A stretch of 64,000 nt of DNA from Eustoma russellianum. Taxonomy: Eukaryota > Streptophyta > Magnoliopsida > Gentianales > Gentianaceae. Of the stretch, positions 34,772 through 45,200 are shown in pieces (the first letter of the stretch is position 1; the number at the start of each line of letters is the position of its first letter). Where the stretch lies: positions 36,232,041 through 36,296,040 of the forward strand of contig AP025046.1 of NCBI GenBank assembly GCA_036186865.1, in the 5' to 3' direction. A program made the position numbers and the translations under genes. The notes beneath the pieces are model-generated. The model worked only from the letters and a program-made list of their open reading frames with translations. It had not been told where the DNA came from and did not search any database.

Positions 34772-36160
34772 TTAAACTAAAATATATGACTTGTACTTTG
34801 GGGCTAAAGATGCATAAGACATGACTTTACTGAGTGAATGAGGTGATGTGTGTTTAAGAGGATTATTAAAGGAAACAACATTATTGCAATGGTAATCCTG
34901 GAGATATGGAGGTGCTCGTTTGTTTCTGATGGGTCTATTCTGAGACACTGGTTCTTGAATAGGGGGCATCTGTATACTGATATGTCCACCCTTCATTGGT
35001 ACATCATGATCATCAGGCTGAACATATGGACTGTCATGTGATCCTGCAGATTGACTAGAAGATGAAGAGAACTGAGATTTTGAAGAAGGAGGACTAGGCA
35101 TATGCTGAGAATTTGGGGACATTGAATGAGTATTTGTCTGAAATGGAGAAAGACTGGATAGCTGAGTATTGACTTCAGGGGCAGAAGAATTTGTGGAATA
35201 CACAGGCTCATCGATAAAAGGAGGAATGAAGGAAGGCATATGACTTGGCATGGCAAATGTGGAAGAATCATGAAGGCTGAATGGAAAAATGGTTTCAAAA
35301 AAGGTGACATCTCTGGAGATGTAAACATGTTTAGTATCAAGATCTTGCAAAATGAATCCCTTCGTATTATGAGGTAGCCCCAGGAACACACTCCTCTTGG
35401 CTCTTGCAGCAAATTTTTCTTTGTGTCTTTGTGTGTTGGTTCCAAATGCTAGGCAACCAAACACTCTCAAATCCTTGTATGCGGGAACTTGGTTGAACAA
35501 CATTTCATAGGGGGTTTTCTGACCAAGGACAGGTGTAGGCGTTATATTTATGAGATAAACAGAATGTTGAATGCAAAAGCCCCAGTATGGGGAAGGAAGA
35601 GAAGACTGAAATCTGAGTGCTCTTGCTATGGTGAGGATATGCTGGTGTTTACGTTCAACCACCCCGTTCTGTTGAGGTGTGTTCACACAACTGGTCTGGT
35701 GAACCACACCATTGTCTGCAAAAAACTGGTTCATCATGAACTCAGACCCATTGTCAGTCCTGATTTTCTTAATCTTCACATCAAACTGTACAGACACATA
35801 GTGATAAAAGCTTTGCACAATAGCTCTAGTTTCGCCTTTGGATTTCATCAAATATACCCAACAGTATCTGCTGTAATCATCTATAACAGTAAGAAAATAA
35901 TGCTGCTTATACATTGTGGGGAACTTGTATGGTCCCCAGATGTCCATATGAACAAGAGAAAACAAACTGGAGGACACAGACTCAGAAACAGGGAAGGGTA
36001 CTCTTTTCTGTTTGGCAAGAGGACACACTGTACAATGGAAAGACGGATCAGACGTTACAATAGACTCTATTTTATGAACTTCTTTTATTCTTGGGCTGGA
36101 CATGTGCCCGAGTCTTGAGTGCCATAACCATGCGTCTGAAGAGGTGACAGCATGTGCCAA
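34772..36160 (-). pseudogene. Copia-2 integrase
   Basis: 462 codons in one frame. Pre-integrase zinc region: LWHSRLGHMSSPRIKEVH and a CTVCPLAKQKRVPF pair. Catalytic core: Asp in SLVHMDIWGPYK, Asp in KIRTDNGSEFMM, Glu in QQNGVVERKHQ. The copia C-terminal segment (LRVFGCLAFGTNTQRHKEKF, RSVFLGLPHNTKGFILQDL) and a Ser/Pro-rich linker follow. It overlaps gag-protease by about 75 bp in a different frame, indicating a shift near 36120. Confidence 0.92.
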
Positions 36161-37824
36161 AGAAACAGGAAGATGGCAAGGTGAATGTTGGTTTCTGGTT
36201 TGAAGGTCCCATGAAGATAGTACAGGCCTTGATCTACCTCACCTAAACCAATCCTCTTCTTGGTTCTGAGGTCCTGAATCAAGCATGAATTGGATTTAAA
36301 CAGAACTTCGAACTTGTTTGAATGAGTAAGTTTGCTCAAGGATATCAGATTGAATGCAAATGCAGGAACGTAGAAGACATTAGTAAGGACTAGCTGTGGG
36401 TTTACCTTTACTGTTCCCACATGTGTGACCTCTGCCAAGGATTTGTTAGGCAATTCAACAGATAAAGAATTAACAGATATATAAGACTCAAATAGGCTGA
36501 AGCAAGAACAGACATGATCACTAGCCCCAGAGTCCAATACCCCTATATTTGAGTTTGAATGCAATGTCTTACCTGATTCCTTTGCAGAAGTTATAGTCTG
36601 CTGTGCAGACATGACGGCATGACGTCCACCTGCATTGCTTGACATCACAGGAACACTTTTCTTATTGTTTTCTTGACGTTCCTCCAACAAATTCATCAGT
36701 TGAGCATACTGATCTTGAGTCAGCGTAGGTGACCTGACTCCAGCTTGGCTTTGATCTTCCTCCCATTCTCCCTGATTGACTCTATCACCATGCTGGCCTG
36801 CTCCACAATCACTGCTCACCATGTTAACTTGCCCCTTGAACTTAAACCCCGGGGGATATCCGTGTTTCTTGTAGCATTTATCGACAGTATGTCCCAACTT
36901 ATTGCAAAAGCTGCACACAGGCACTTTGGAATTATTCTGATATGTCTTGGATCCACCTCTCCTTTGTCCTCTACCAGCACCTTTGTTGTTACCACTACCA
37001 GAACCAAAGGCATTGCTTCCAGACACATTGTTCACATTCATAATACACGAAGGATTATTACTAAACTGTCCTTGTGCACCAGAATAATTCAATTTTCTTT
37101 CCAGCTTTATGGCCATTGCAAACGCAGATTTCAGATCAGGCAATGGATTAGATAACAAGACCTGTGACTTCACTGCCTCAAATTCATCATTCAATCCTTT
37201 CAGAAACTTTATCACACAATCATTTTCAACAAACTTGTTGATCTCAACTGTTAGGTTACAAGTACATCTACGACAAGAACAAGCTGGAATGGACCTAAGA
37301 ACTAGCCATTCTTCCCAAACACTCTTAAGCCTAGTGTAATACTCCGTTACCGTGTTATTTTCTTGCCTAATGGCATAGAATTCTTCCTGTAAATCAAAAA
37401 GCCTAAATGAATCAGCATTTCCATATCTAGACTTCAAATCACTCCAAATCTCGAATGCAGAATCTAACCACACAACACTCTGTCCAATGTTTGGAATCAA
37501 GGAGTTTATTAACCAAGAAACTACCATATTGTTAGCCTTAAGCCAAGCATGATACCTGCGAGCGTTCTCTGCTGGTTTCTCAATCGAACCGTCCACAAAC
37601 GCAACCTTATTCTTTGACTCTAGAGCTCTTCTCGCAGATCTGCTCCAGCTGTGGTAATTGTTTCCGTCAAGCAATGGTTGAACTAGTACCATTGATGGAT
37701 TATCACTTGGATGAATGAAATACGGATCATCCAAAGGATCAACGATCGAATTCGATGTGGAGGCTGACATCGGACTGTTGTTGTTTGCATTCGACGCCAT
37801 GAAGGTCCCAAAATTCATGGACAT
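36085..37824 (-). pseudogene. Copia-2 Gag and protease
   Basis: A 579-codon frame. The N-terminal motif DPYFIHPSDNPSMVLVQPL and GNNYHSWSRSARRALESKNK are typical of plant copia gag. A UBN2-type segment (DLQEEFYAIRQENNTVTEYY, CRRCTCN) comes next, then a zinc knuckle CSFCNKLGHTVDKC (about residues 305-318). The protease active site GVLDSGASDHVC lies at about residue 425. The likely start is the Met at about 37800 (MASNANNN), a few codons inside. The frame remains open through the protease and ends shortly into the integrase region. Confidence 0.9.
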
Positions 37825-37825
37825 C

Positions 37826-37837
37826 GCTCTGATACCA
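37826..37837 (-). other. Copia-2 primer-binding site
   Basis: The minus strand reads tggtatcagagc immediately after the LTR end aaatttcaca, with no spacer. Confidence 0.92.
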
Positions 37838-38355
37838 TGTGAAATTTACCGCAAACACCAAGCAAACAGCGGTGAAAACAACAATTAAGCATCCATGCGT
37901 AAAGCTAAAGCACAAAAATGAATGTGCTCGAAAGATAGCACGCAATGGCAAAGCAAGAAAGGAAGAAAAATCAGAGAGCTTTCTTGAATAAACTTGGTAA
38001 CCGTTCTTGGCACAGTACATTCAGTTATATAGCTGAAATGTAGAAGACAACATGCAAAAAGACTAAAATGCCCTTCAGATCAATACTACCATAGAACTTA
38101 AGTAAGGGTAAAAGCGTAATTTCACGCTATTTAAACTTCCCCGCCATCGTCCTTCTTCTTCTTCCTCCTCACGCACCTCAGCATCCTTTGCACCCCCGTG
38201 CACCTCGTTGCTTAGCCATCATCACACGCAACCTCTCCAACTCACAACTCAACCAACTGATCACTAAGACTCTTAATTGAAGATTGACACTGCAATTTCA
38301 CAACACCTGCATCCAACGCATTACGGATCACTGATCATCAACCTTATCTTTGACA
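37838..38355 (-). repeat. Copia-2 5' LTR
   Basis: 518 bp, partner of 32701-33215. The outer end (TGTCAAAG) abuts eIF2-alpha coding sequence at 38356. Confidence 0.92.
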
Positions 38356-38692
38356 GGTACTTATCAAGAGTTTGAGTGTTGAGAACATATGCAGGAGGAG
38401 CAACAAGCTTAATTTTCACAGGACAATCTTCATTACCAGCAGCTTCAGCTTTACGCATTGCTTCCTTGATGTGTAGCACACCGTCAAACTGAAAGCACTT
38501 CATCTAAATATCCGCACGAATCTTCAATGGCTGTGGTGTCATCCTCCTCCTAATGTTTTTTATAAGAGCATCTTTTACTTCAACGGTAACAGCTGGAACC
38601 ACTCTGGTCACCCTCAGGACCAACTTCTTTAATTTCACGTGTAAAGAGATTAAGGATTGAATCTGGATCGTTCACCATACCTATTTCTGTGT
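38356..38692 (-). pseudogene. eIF2-alpha fragment, central/C-terminal domain start
   Basis: On the minus strand, from about 38670: NDPDSILNLFTREIKEVGPE, a frame break, VVPAVT-like then EVKDALIKNIRRRMTPQPLK, RADI, a stop where Glu is expected, MKCFQFDGVLHIKEAMRKAE, then CPVKIKLVAPPAYVLNTQTL and DKY up to the Copia-2 insertion. This is the alpha subunit of eIF2, which delivers initiator tRNA to the ribosome. The N-terminal S1 domain is absent. Upstream sequence ends in tacacag just before GGTATGGTGAACGATCC, which could be a remnant splice acceptor. That would favour a captured genomic fragment over a cDNA copy, but this is not certain. Confidence 0.9.
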
Positions 38693-38737
38693 ATGTATTA
38701 TATGTCCATATATGAAATAAACTTATTGTATTTCCCA

Positions 38738-38781
<44 letters not shown>

Positions 38782-38853
38782 ACATATATACTAACGTTTC
38801 TATACTTTATATATACCCCCGGATATATACATATATACTAACGTTTCTATACT

Positions 38854-38893
<40 letters not shown>

Positions 38894-40209
38894 AAATCAC
38901 ACGTTTATATATATATATGATCATAATTTGAAATGAGCCATAAACTTCAAAAATACACATTATAGCCGAAAATACTAAAGTGTATGTATATATATAACCA
39001 TATGTATATATATACTCCCCAAAAATCATTTTATTATCCTATGTATATACAGATCCGTGTATATACCAGACATGTATATACATATACTATACACAAATCC
39101 ATCCATTTTACATATTCTTGTTGTTACATCTTTGAACATAACCATGAATGATCCACTTTGATATAAACATACACTTATATCTATGAAATCCATGAAGGAT
39201 CTAGGAAGAGTACTTGTCTTTATCACTTAACCTTTTATAAGTGTGAAGATTCACTTGGCTTGAAGAAAACTTTTCTTTTTTCCTCCCTATAGTCCACGGT
39301 TTTGGAGGCCAAGAATGGAGGTTAGTGTGCAACCATGAAGATGAAGAAATAGAAAAAGAATAACCTAGTATAATTAGTGTTCTTACCTTAATGATTCTTG
39401 GTTCCTAACTCCAATATACTTTGTATCCTTGATGTTTGGATGTACAAAGATGTTATAGTTAATATGTTGGGTGATGAATGAGATGAATTGAAGAAAGACA
39501 AACTTCTTCCTTGCTTGAAGAAGTTTCAGCCGAATGGAGAGGAAAAGGTAGGAGTTGAAGAATTTGGTTGGTTTGAAGGAGAGATGGTTTGGTTGAAGGA
39601 GAGAGAAGAGGAAGCTTGTGTGTAAGGTAAGAAGTGGGGAAAATTTCAATGTGTTGCCCTTTGGAGTCTCTGCCGAGAGTAATAGAGGGAGAAAAGAAAA
39701 AAAAAATCTTGTGAGTTGTGTAGCAGGTGGTAGGCAAAATGATGGAATTAGAAGAGTGTGTAAGAGGTTAAACAAAAGGTGATGTCTTGTCTCCTTTTCT
39801 TGCTAGAGTGGCCGGTCTTGGGGTTTGGAGAAGAGAGAGATTTTTGTCTTTTATGCCATATAAGGTAAAGTGGGAGAAAATGTGATAAAAGTGTATTTGA
39901 ATTATCGTATCGGGTATTTTTATTTGGTTTAATTTATATCTACCGACTTATGTTGTTAACGACTAAGTTATTTAAACTGTATTGTATGTCTGAAAGTTTG
40001 TTATCTAGTGCTGTTAAGTCTCGCTATATCTGTTAACTGATCGTTCGGTTATTTTTCCGAGCCTTTCTAACCCCGATATTTAATGTCGATGTCTTTATTA
40101 ATCCTAAATAAAATTTAAATTCCACTGAAGTTTTATCGACATCGCATTTGGTTCTATTTTTCATCATCTTATTTTACTTTTCACTGACCCGGAAATCCGG
40201 GTTGTAACA
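38693..40209 (-). mobile_element. 5' LTR of gypsy-type element, outer segment
   Basis: 39525-40209 matches 1766-2448 in the same orientation and ends at ...cgggttgtaaca, the LTR start on the minus strand. 38740-38777 and 38857-38887 are (TA)n tracts. Between them the phrase atatatactaacgtttctatact occurs twice (near 38785 and 38830), a short tandem duplication. 38930-38990 has the agccataaac...tagccgaaaa unit of this LTR. No genes are supported; ORFs at 39026-39775 are not coding. Confidence 0.65.
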
Positions 40210-40211
40210 CT

Positions 40212-40560
40212 ATATCCCATCTTATTGTACAAATGATCCTAGGTACTTGAACATACTCATCTTTGGGACCACTTGGCCCTCGATGGCGAGTTGGCTATTT
40301 TCATCGTCGGCTGCGCCGCTTAAATCACAGTGCAGATACTCAGTCTTAGAACGACTAATCCTTAAACATTTTCTCTCTAAAGCACCTCGCCATTATTCTA
40401 GTCTTATACACAGGTTATGTCTACTTTCCGCGACTAATACAATATCGTCATCAAAAAGCATACACCATGGGACTGTCTCTTGGATCGGCTTTGACAACTC
40501 GTCCAAGACAACTGCAAAAAGAAATGGGCTAAAACCGGACCCTTGTGAATTAATTATTAA
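40212..40560 (-). pseudogene. RTE-type LINE reverse transcriptase relic
   Basis: The minus strand reads a decayed RT palm: QGSGFSPFLFAVVLDELSKP, VPWCMLFDDDIVLVAESRHN, ALERKCLRISRSKTEYLHC and MFKYLGSFVQ, with at least two stops. The wording (VPWCMLFADDIVLV-type) is that of plant RTE elements, not of the L1-type LINEs A to C. The RT motif reads FDDD rather than FADD. The relic is cut at the gypsy LTR edge (40209/40210), so the LTR element apparently inserted into it. Confidence 0.8.
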
Positions 40561-41800
40561 CAAGGAAATGAATTAAAATTGTGAAAATGTCAAACATTGG
40601 TCCATGATAAAATTATCTCCTTAATAAGAACTTAGAATTTGATTTCCTTTGTGAACTGGTCCCAATCTAACAGATATTCAGAAAAGACGTGATAAGACTA
40701 AATATATTAATGACAAAGTAATTATTTTTTAGATCTTTTATTTTTTTAAAAAGATTAGAATTTTTGTTTTGAACTATCCTACGTGGTAAGTGATATTAGT
40801 AAGTATATCACTAAGTTTGCTCTAGATCACTAATTCTACTATAGTCGAGGAGTTACTTCATATCAAATGAGAAATATGCATATAAAATTACTAGGATGTC
40901 GAACAGTTATTGCTGAACTATCACCATTCTAAACCTGTTTGGTTTTTTTCCCCCTTCTTGTGCTTGATTTTTAGAAGACACAACACTATTCTGTACTTGG
41001 AAAAAAAAGGAAAAAGAAAAAGAGAAAAGGCATTAGGGCTTTCTGTTTTAGACAAAGTCTCGGTGCATTGTGAAGTGATTTTCAGCTCCAATTTTACTTT
41101 CTTTTGAAAATGGTATGAGTGTAAATATGTTGTGAACCATAGGAGGGAAAAAGTAATTATATAATCCGAAATAAAATATAACTACCTTTTCTACTAAAAT
41201 TGTTTGATAGAACTGAATTATGAATGCTTAAACAATGCTTTTTTATTATGAAAGTAAGTTAATGGTTGTGTCAATTATGCAAGTCATTTGAATTGAGCAT
41301 TATGATAAATAATATATATTACATTTTCTGCCATAAATCAGGATTCTGAACAAAAGATAACAATAATTTCAAAAGATAAAGTTTTAATATGTCCAAAATT
41401 ATTTATGACTCTCCAGTCTCTCAATAAATGCTTTCACGACTAACTAGATGCCGGCAAGCTGAACCAGCTACGTATTGAACTAAATAACTTTAAAATCCCT
41501 TTACATGAACCATACATATAGGTCACCATGTGATTTACAAATAAGGCTTTTATATCAGTTGTATTTCTTTTATGCTTTGATTTCAATGATTAATAATATT
41601 AGTATTTTAACAAAATAATCTATAAAATACTCTTTTCATTCAAAAATCATGTCTTATTTAATCTTTCAATATAGTATAATTTAACTATATTTAAAAGTCA
41701 ACTATAATAATATTTTCTGTATAGATATAGTTTTGTATGTGGAACCAGCCCCGAATTGTTATTAACTTTCTATGAGGACCACTTCCGTTATCTTCGCAGC
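40561..41800. other. Intergenic AT-rich region upstream of the MBD-like gene
   Basis: No repeat or coding region recognised. It is AT-rich with an A-rich stretch at 41000-41030. It would contain the distal promoter of the gene downstream. The frame 40910-41107 is not supported. Confidence 0.4.
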
Positions 41801-41801
41801 A

Positions 41802-41808
41802 TATAAAT
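41802..41808 (+). promoter_or_regulatory. TATA box of the MBD-like gene
   Basis: tataaat within gcatataaattcc. It is followed about 30 bp later by pyrimidine-rich sequence (41834 onward, tctttcagatacatttctgcc) typical of a plant transcription start and 5' UTR. Assigned by position and motif only. Confidence 0.5.
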
Positions 41809-41833
41809 TCCATTGTTTGTCTGAAATTCTAAG

Positions 41834-41993
41834 GTCTTTCAGATACATTTCTGCCTTTTTCATCATTTTCATTCCAGTTTGCTTCAGAGAGTTTGTGAAT
41901 CCGATAAGCTTGTAGTAACATCCCCGTATAAAGGACGAACCCTCCTAGGTTTTATCAAACCTGTTGTGAATTTTCAGAAGGGAAAATTAACTA
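41834..41993 (+). other. Probable 5' UTR exon 1 of the MBD-like gene
   Basis: A candidate non-coding first exon from about 41834, ending before a good donor site gtaaga at 41994-41999. The next acceptor (tttgtgcag) is at 42229-42237, four bases upstream of the start ATG. The leader intron would be 244 bp. The start is approximate and is not supported by expression data. Confidence 0.45.
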
Positions 41994-42241
41994 GTAAGAC
42001 TTGATCTACGTGCACAAACAATTCGGTTTACCTGCTCCTTTTTTTCCCCTGGATTTTAACAGTGTCCTGTGCTGCAATATGTGATTTTGATTTATTTTGA
42101 TAGTTTTCATTGTTTTTAAATTAGAATTGAACTTTTTTTCCTTTTTCCCTTTTTATGATTCTATTGAAGAATCAGAATCTAATTGAAATGATGAAAATTG
42201 AATTCAATAAAACAGCATTTCCCCGTCTTTTGTGCAGAATC

Positions 42242-45200
42242 ATGGCAGCTGAGGACAGTGTTTCAAGAACTCAGGTACTTGAGCATTCGTTAAAAGATAC
42301 TGAAAAACTCAATGGTTCAATTTTGGGATTAAGAATTGAGTTGTCTGACTGATTGATCCTTTTTCTTTTGGTTACTGAATCGTTTGAATTTGATCAATGT
42401 TTTACTTTTTTTTTCAAATGAATGTTTTAATAGTTCTTTTTCCCTATTTTAGTTAAGGGTTTAGCTTTTCTTTTCAATTTCAGCAGAAATTTAATTTGTA
42501 GGCATGACGATTTGAGATGAAAAATGATTTTTTACTTTCAGGTTTCTCAAAGGTATGGATTTCAGAGGAGAAGGCCTACTTTTTTAATTTTGGCTTAATA
42601 TTTGCTTTTCATAAACGAACGCTGGTAAAGATAATGTTCTGGAAAAAATTTCCTGAAAAATACTTAAATGGAACTCACAAGCACCCTTTCAAAACAATAT
42701 ACATCCAAGAATTAATCATTTTGGGTTTCGATGTGTTCAGATTCTAATTTTATAAATTAGGAATAGATTGATTTTATCCTAGTATAGTTTTATACAATTC
42801 TCAATCAAATCCTAAAATATTATCTTGTTACTATAGATAACACTAATGTTGTACTATTTATAGGTGATGTACATGTTATTGAAAATCAATGAAAAAGAAA
42901 TATTCCATTCACCAAATATTATTTTCTATCATAGTATCAGAACAATTCTGATCCCACGGACTCAAAATTTTTTTCTTCATCATCCGAACAAACAAAAACA
43001 GACTTTCCGACGACTGTCCGGCCAAACCCCGAACAAAAAATTACTGAATTGGGAGTCAGATTTCATCATCACTGTCCCTTGATACCTTTCTTGACCAAAC
43101 GGCTCAAGTTGGATACCAGTTCCAATTCTCAATCACATGTCTGGAGAAAGCTCAGAGCCTAAAACTGGTACAAATTTCTGGACGAGTTTACTGCACAGCC
43201 CACAAACCTTCATCGTGAGAGCCTCGGGTCTGAGGCTCTCACGACAACATCAAAAAATCTCACCATACGAATAAAACTCAACGGCGAGAATTGCTCCTAT
43301 GTGCAACACTGATCCGCAAGACTATTGGCGGAAGGGGATGATTGCTCACCTCATAGGGACCCGTCCACCACCCAACCAATTGAACCATGCTTCACAAGAT
43401 AGGAGCAGGATGATGAGTGTGTTTTTACGTGGTTGATTCAGGATATTGAATCTCACGTCATGACTAGTGTGTCACAATATGTTATAGCTAAGGCCTTTGA
43501 GATGGATTAATGGTCACTTATAGGTCAGGTCCTGACTCCCTCTAAGTATTCGACCTACACAAACGGGCTAACACCCTCAGGCAGGGTACACATACACTGG
43601 AGGAAGTCTGAAATAATTTCCGTTCTATCTGGATGACTATAGATGTTAAAGACCCCAACCCAATGAAATACATAAAAAAGGTCCCTCCAGTTATAAAAAC
43701 TCCATAAAAGGCCCTCCAACTCTTAAACACTACAAACTACACCTCCCAGTCATCCGATTCTGTCAATTTTGTCCAAAAGTCCAATGACCTAAATACCTTC
43801 ATAAAGAACCCGTCCAATCTGCTAGTCTCACCCAAAACTCCATACCTGGATATTTGATTGTGGTGCTGTAGATACCATGACTAATGACCTTAATAATTTT
43901 ACGTTTTATTCGATGCCCTCAAAAACATATATTGAGACCGTTGGTGATAAACGGATTCATGTTCGTGGTGGGGAGATCCATTCAAATCTCCCCAAACATG
44001 ATTGTGTCCTATTGTTTATATCTCTCTGCTTTATCATCCAAATTACTGCCACTCAGTAATGTTACTAAATAACATAATTGTGTTGCATTAATATATCCAT
44101 ATTTTTACCTTTTGCGGTACATACATACGACGGAGATTATTGGGCATGACACTAAATGCAGCGGTCTCTACTACGTCGATGAAGTTGCTCAATAGGACTG
44201 GTCCATGCTTGCTCATTGGACAGCCAACCCACAGTTGTGGTTGTGGCACCGCCATCTAAGTCATCCATCTTTTAGTTATTTCAAACTTTTGTTTCCAGTT
44301 TGTTTACTCAGAAAACAGTGTCTATACAGTGTGAGACTTGTATTCGTGCCAAAAGTCATCGAACCATGTTTCGACCAAACAACACTCGCACTGAAAAGAT
44401 GTTTTCCTTGGTACACTCTGATGTATGGGGTCCAACTAATGTGTCCAATCAACATCAATTTCAGTGCTTTATCTTATTTATAGATGATCTTTCGAAAATG
44501 ATGTGGGTATACTTTCTCAAACATAATTCCGAAATTCCTAAAAAGTTAATTCATTCCATCTCGTACAGACACAGTATAACACTACCATTCAAACTCTTTG
44601 ATCTGATAATGGTATAGAATACCGACCATTAAGCACCTTTTTCTGTGCCCATGGGCTTGTTCATCAAACGTCCTGTATGTATACTCCCCAACAAAATGGA
44701 GTTGCTAAAAAGAAAAATAGGATCATTCTTAAAATGACACGTGCTATGCTTCTTGAGTCTTGTGCACCTAAAAGCCTTCGGCCAGACATAGTTTGGAACA
44801 ACAATGTACCTTCTAAATCGTGTACCCACAAAGCCCTAAATCATAATATCGCTCTCCAAATGTTGGCTACTCAGGCTAGTATGCCTCCTATTCTGACTTG
44901 ACCTCCTTGTATATTTGGGTGTTCTGTATATGTCCACATACAAAAAACCGAATGGTCAAAAATCAAACCTTGCATGGAAAAATGGGTGTTTGTTGGATAT
45001 GCTAATCATCAAAAGGGGTACCGATGCTATAATCCATCTACTCTACGACTCTAAATGACCACGGGCTGTGTTTTTCTCGAAACTGAATACTACTTTGATT
45101 ATCCATTCGAGTCTCAGGGAGATAAGTTAAGTGAGCCACCCTCCTTCGAGTAGTTACATATCTTTAACTATCCGACGGATGTCCAACATGAGCAAATAGG

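Larger units (their letters stand above)
32701..38355 (-). mobile_element. Copia-2: Ty1/copia element, complete, inside eIF2-alpha fragment
   Basis: 5.66 kb. LTRs 32701-33215 (515 bp) and 37838-38355 (518 bp) differ by two substitutions and five single-base indels by my alignment. The outer flanks are GGTCC and GGTAC, a 5-bp target duplication with one mismatch. Primer-binding site 37826-37837; polypurine tract (gagggggga on the minus strand) at 33216-33225. Order gag-protease, integrase, RT, RNase H. Frames are long but shifted between domains, so this is a young element broken by few changes. It is closely related to Copia-4 and less so to Copia-3. Confidence 0.93.

Noticed and set aside
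22022..38692. Helitron capture of the eIF2-alpha fragment
   Set aside because: No TC start or CTRR end with a hairpin could be identified at either side, so the mechanism is left open.
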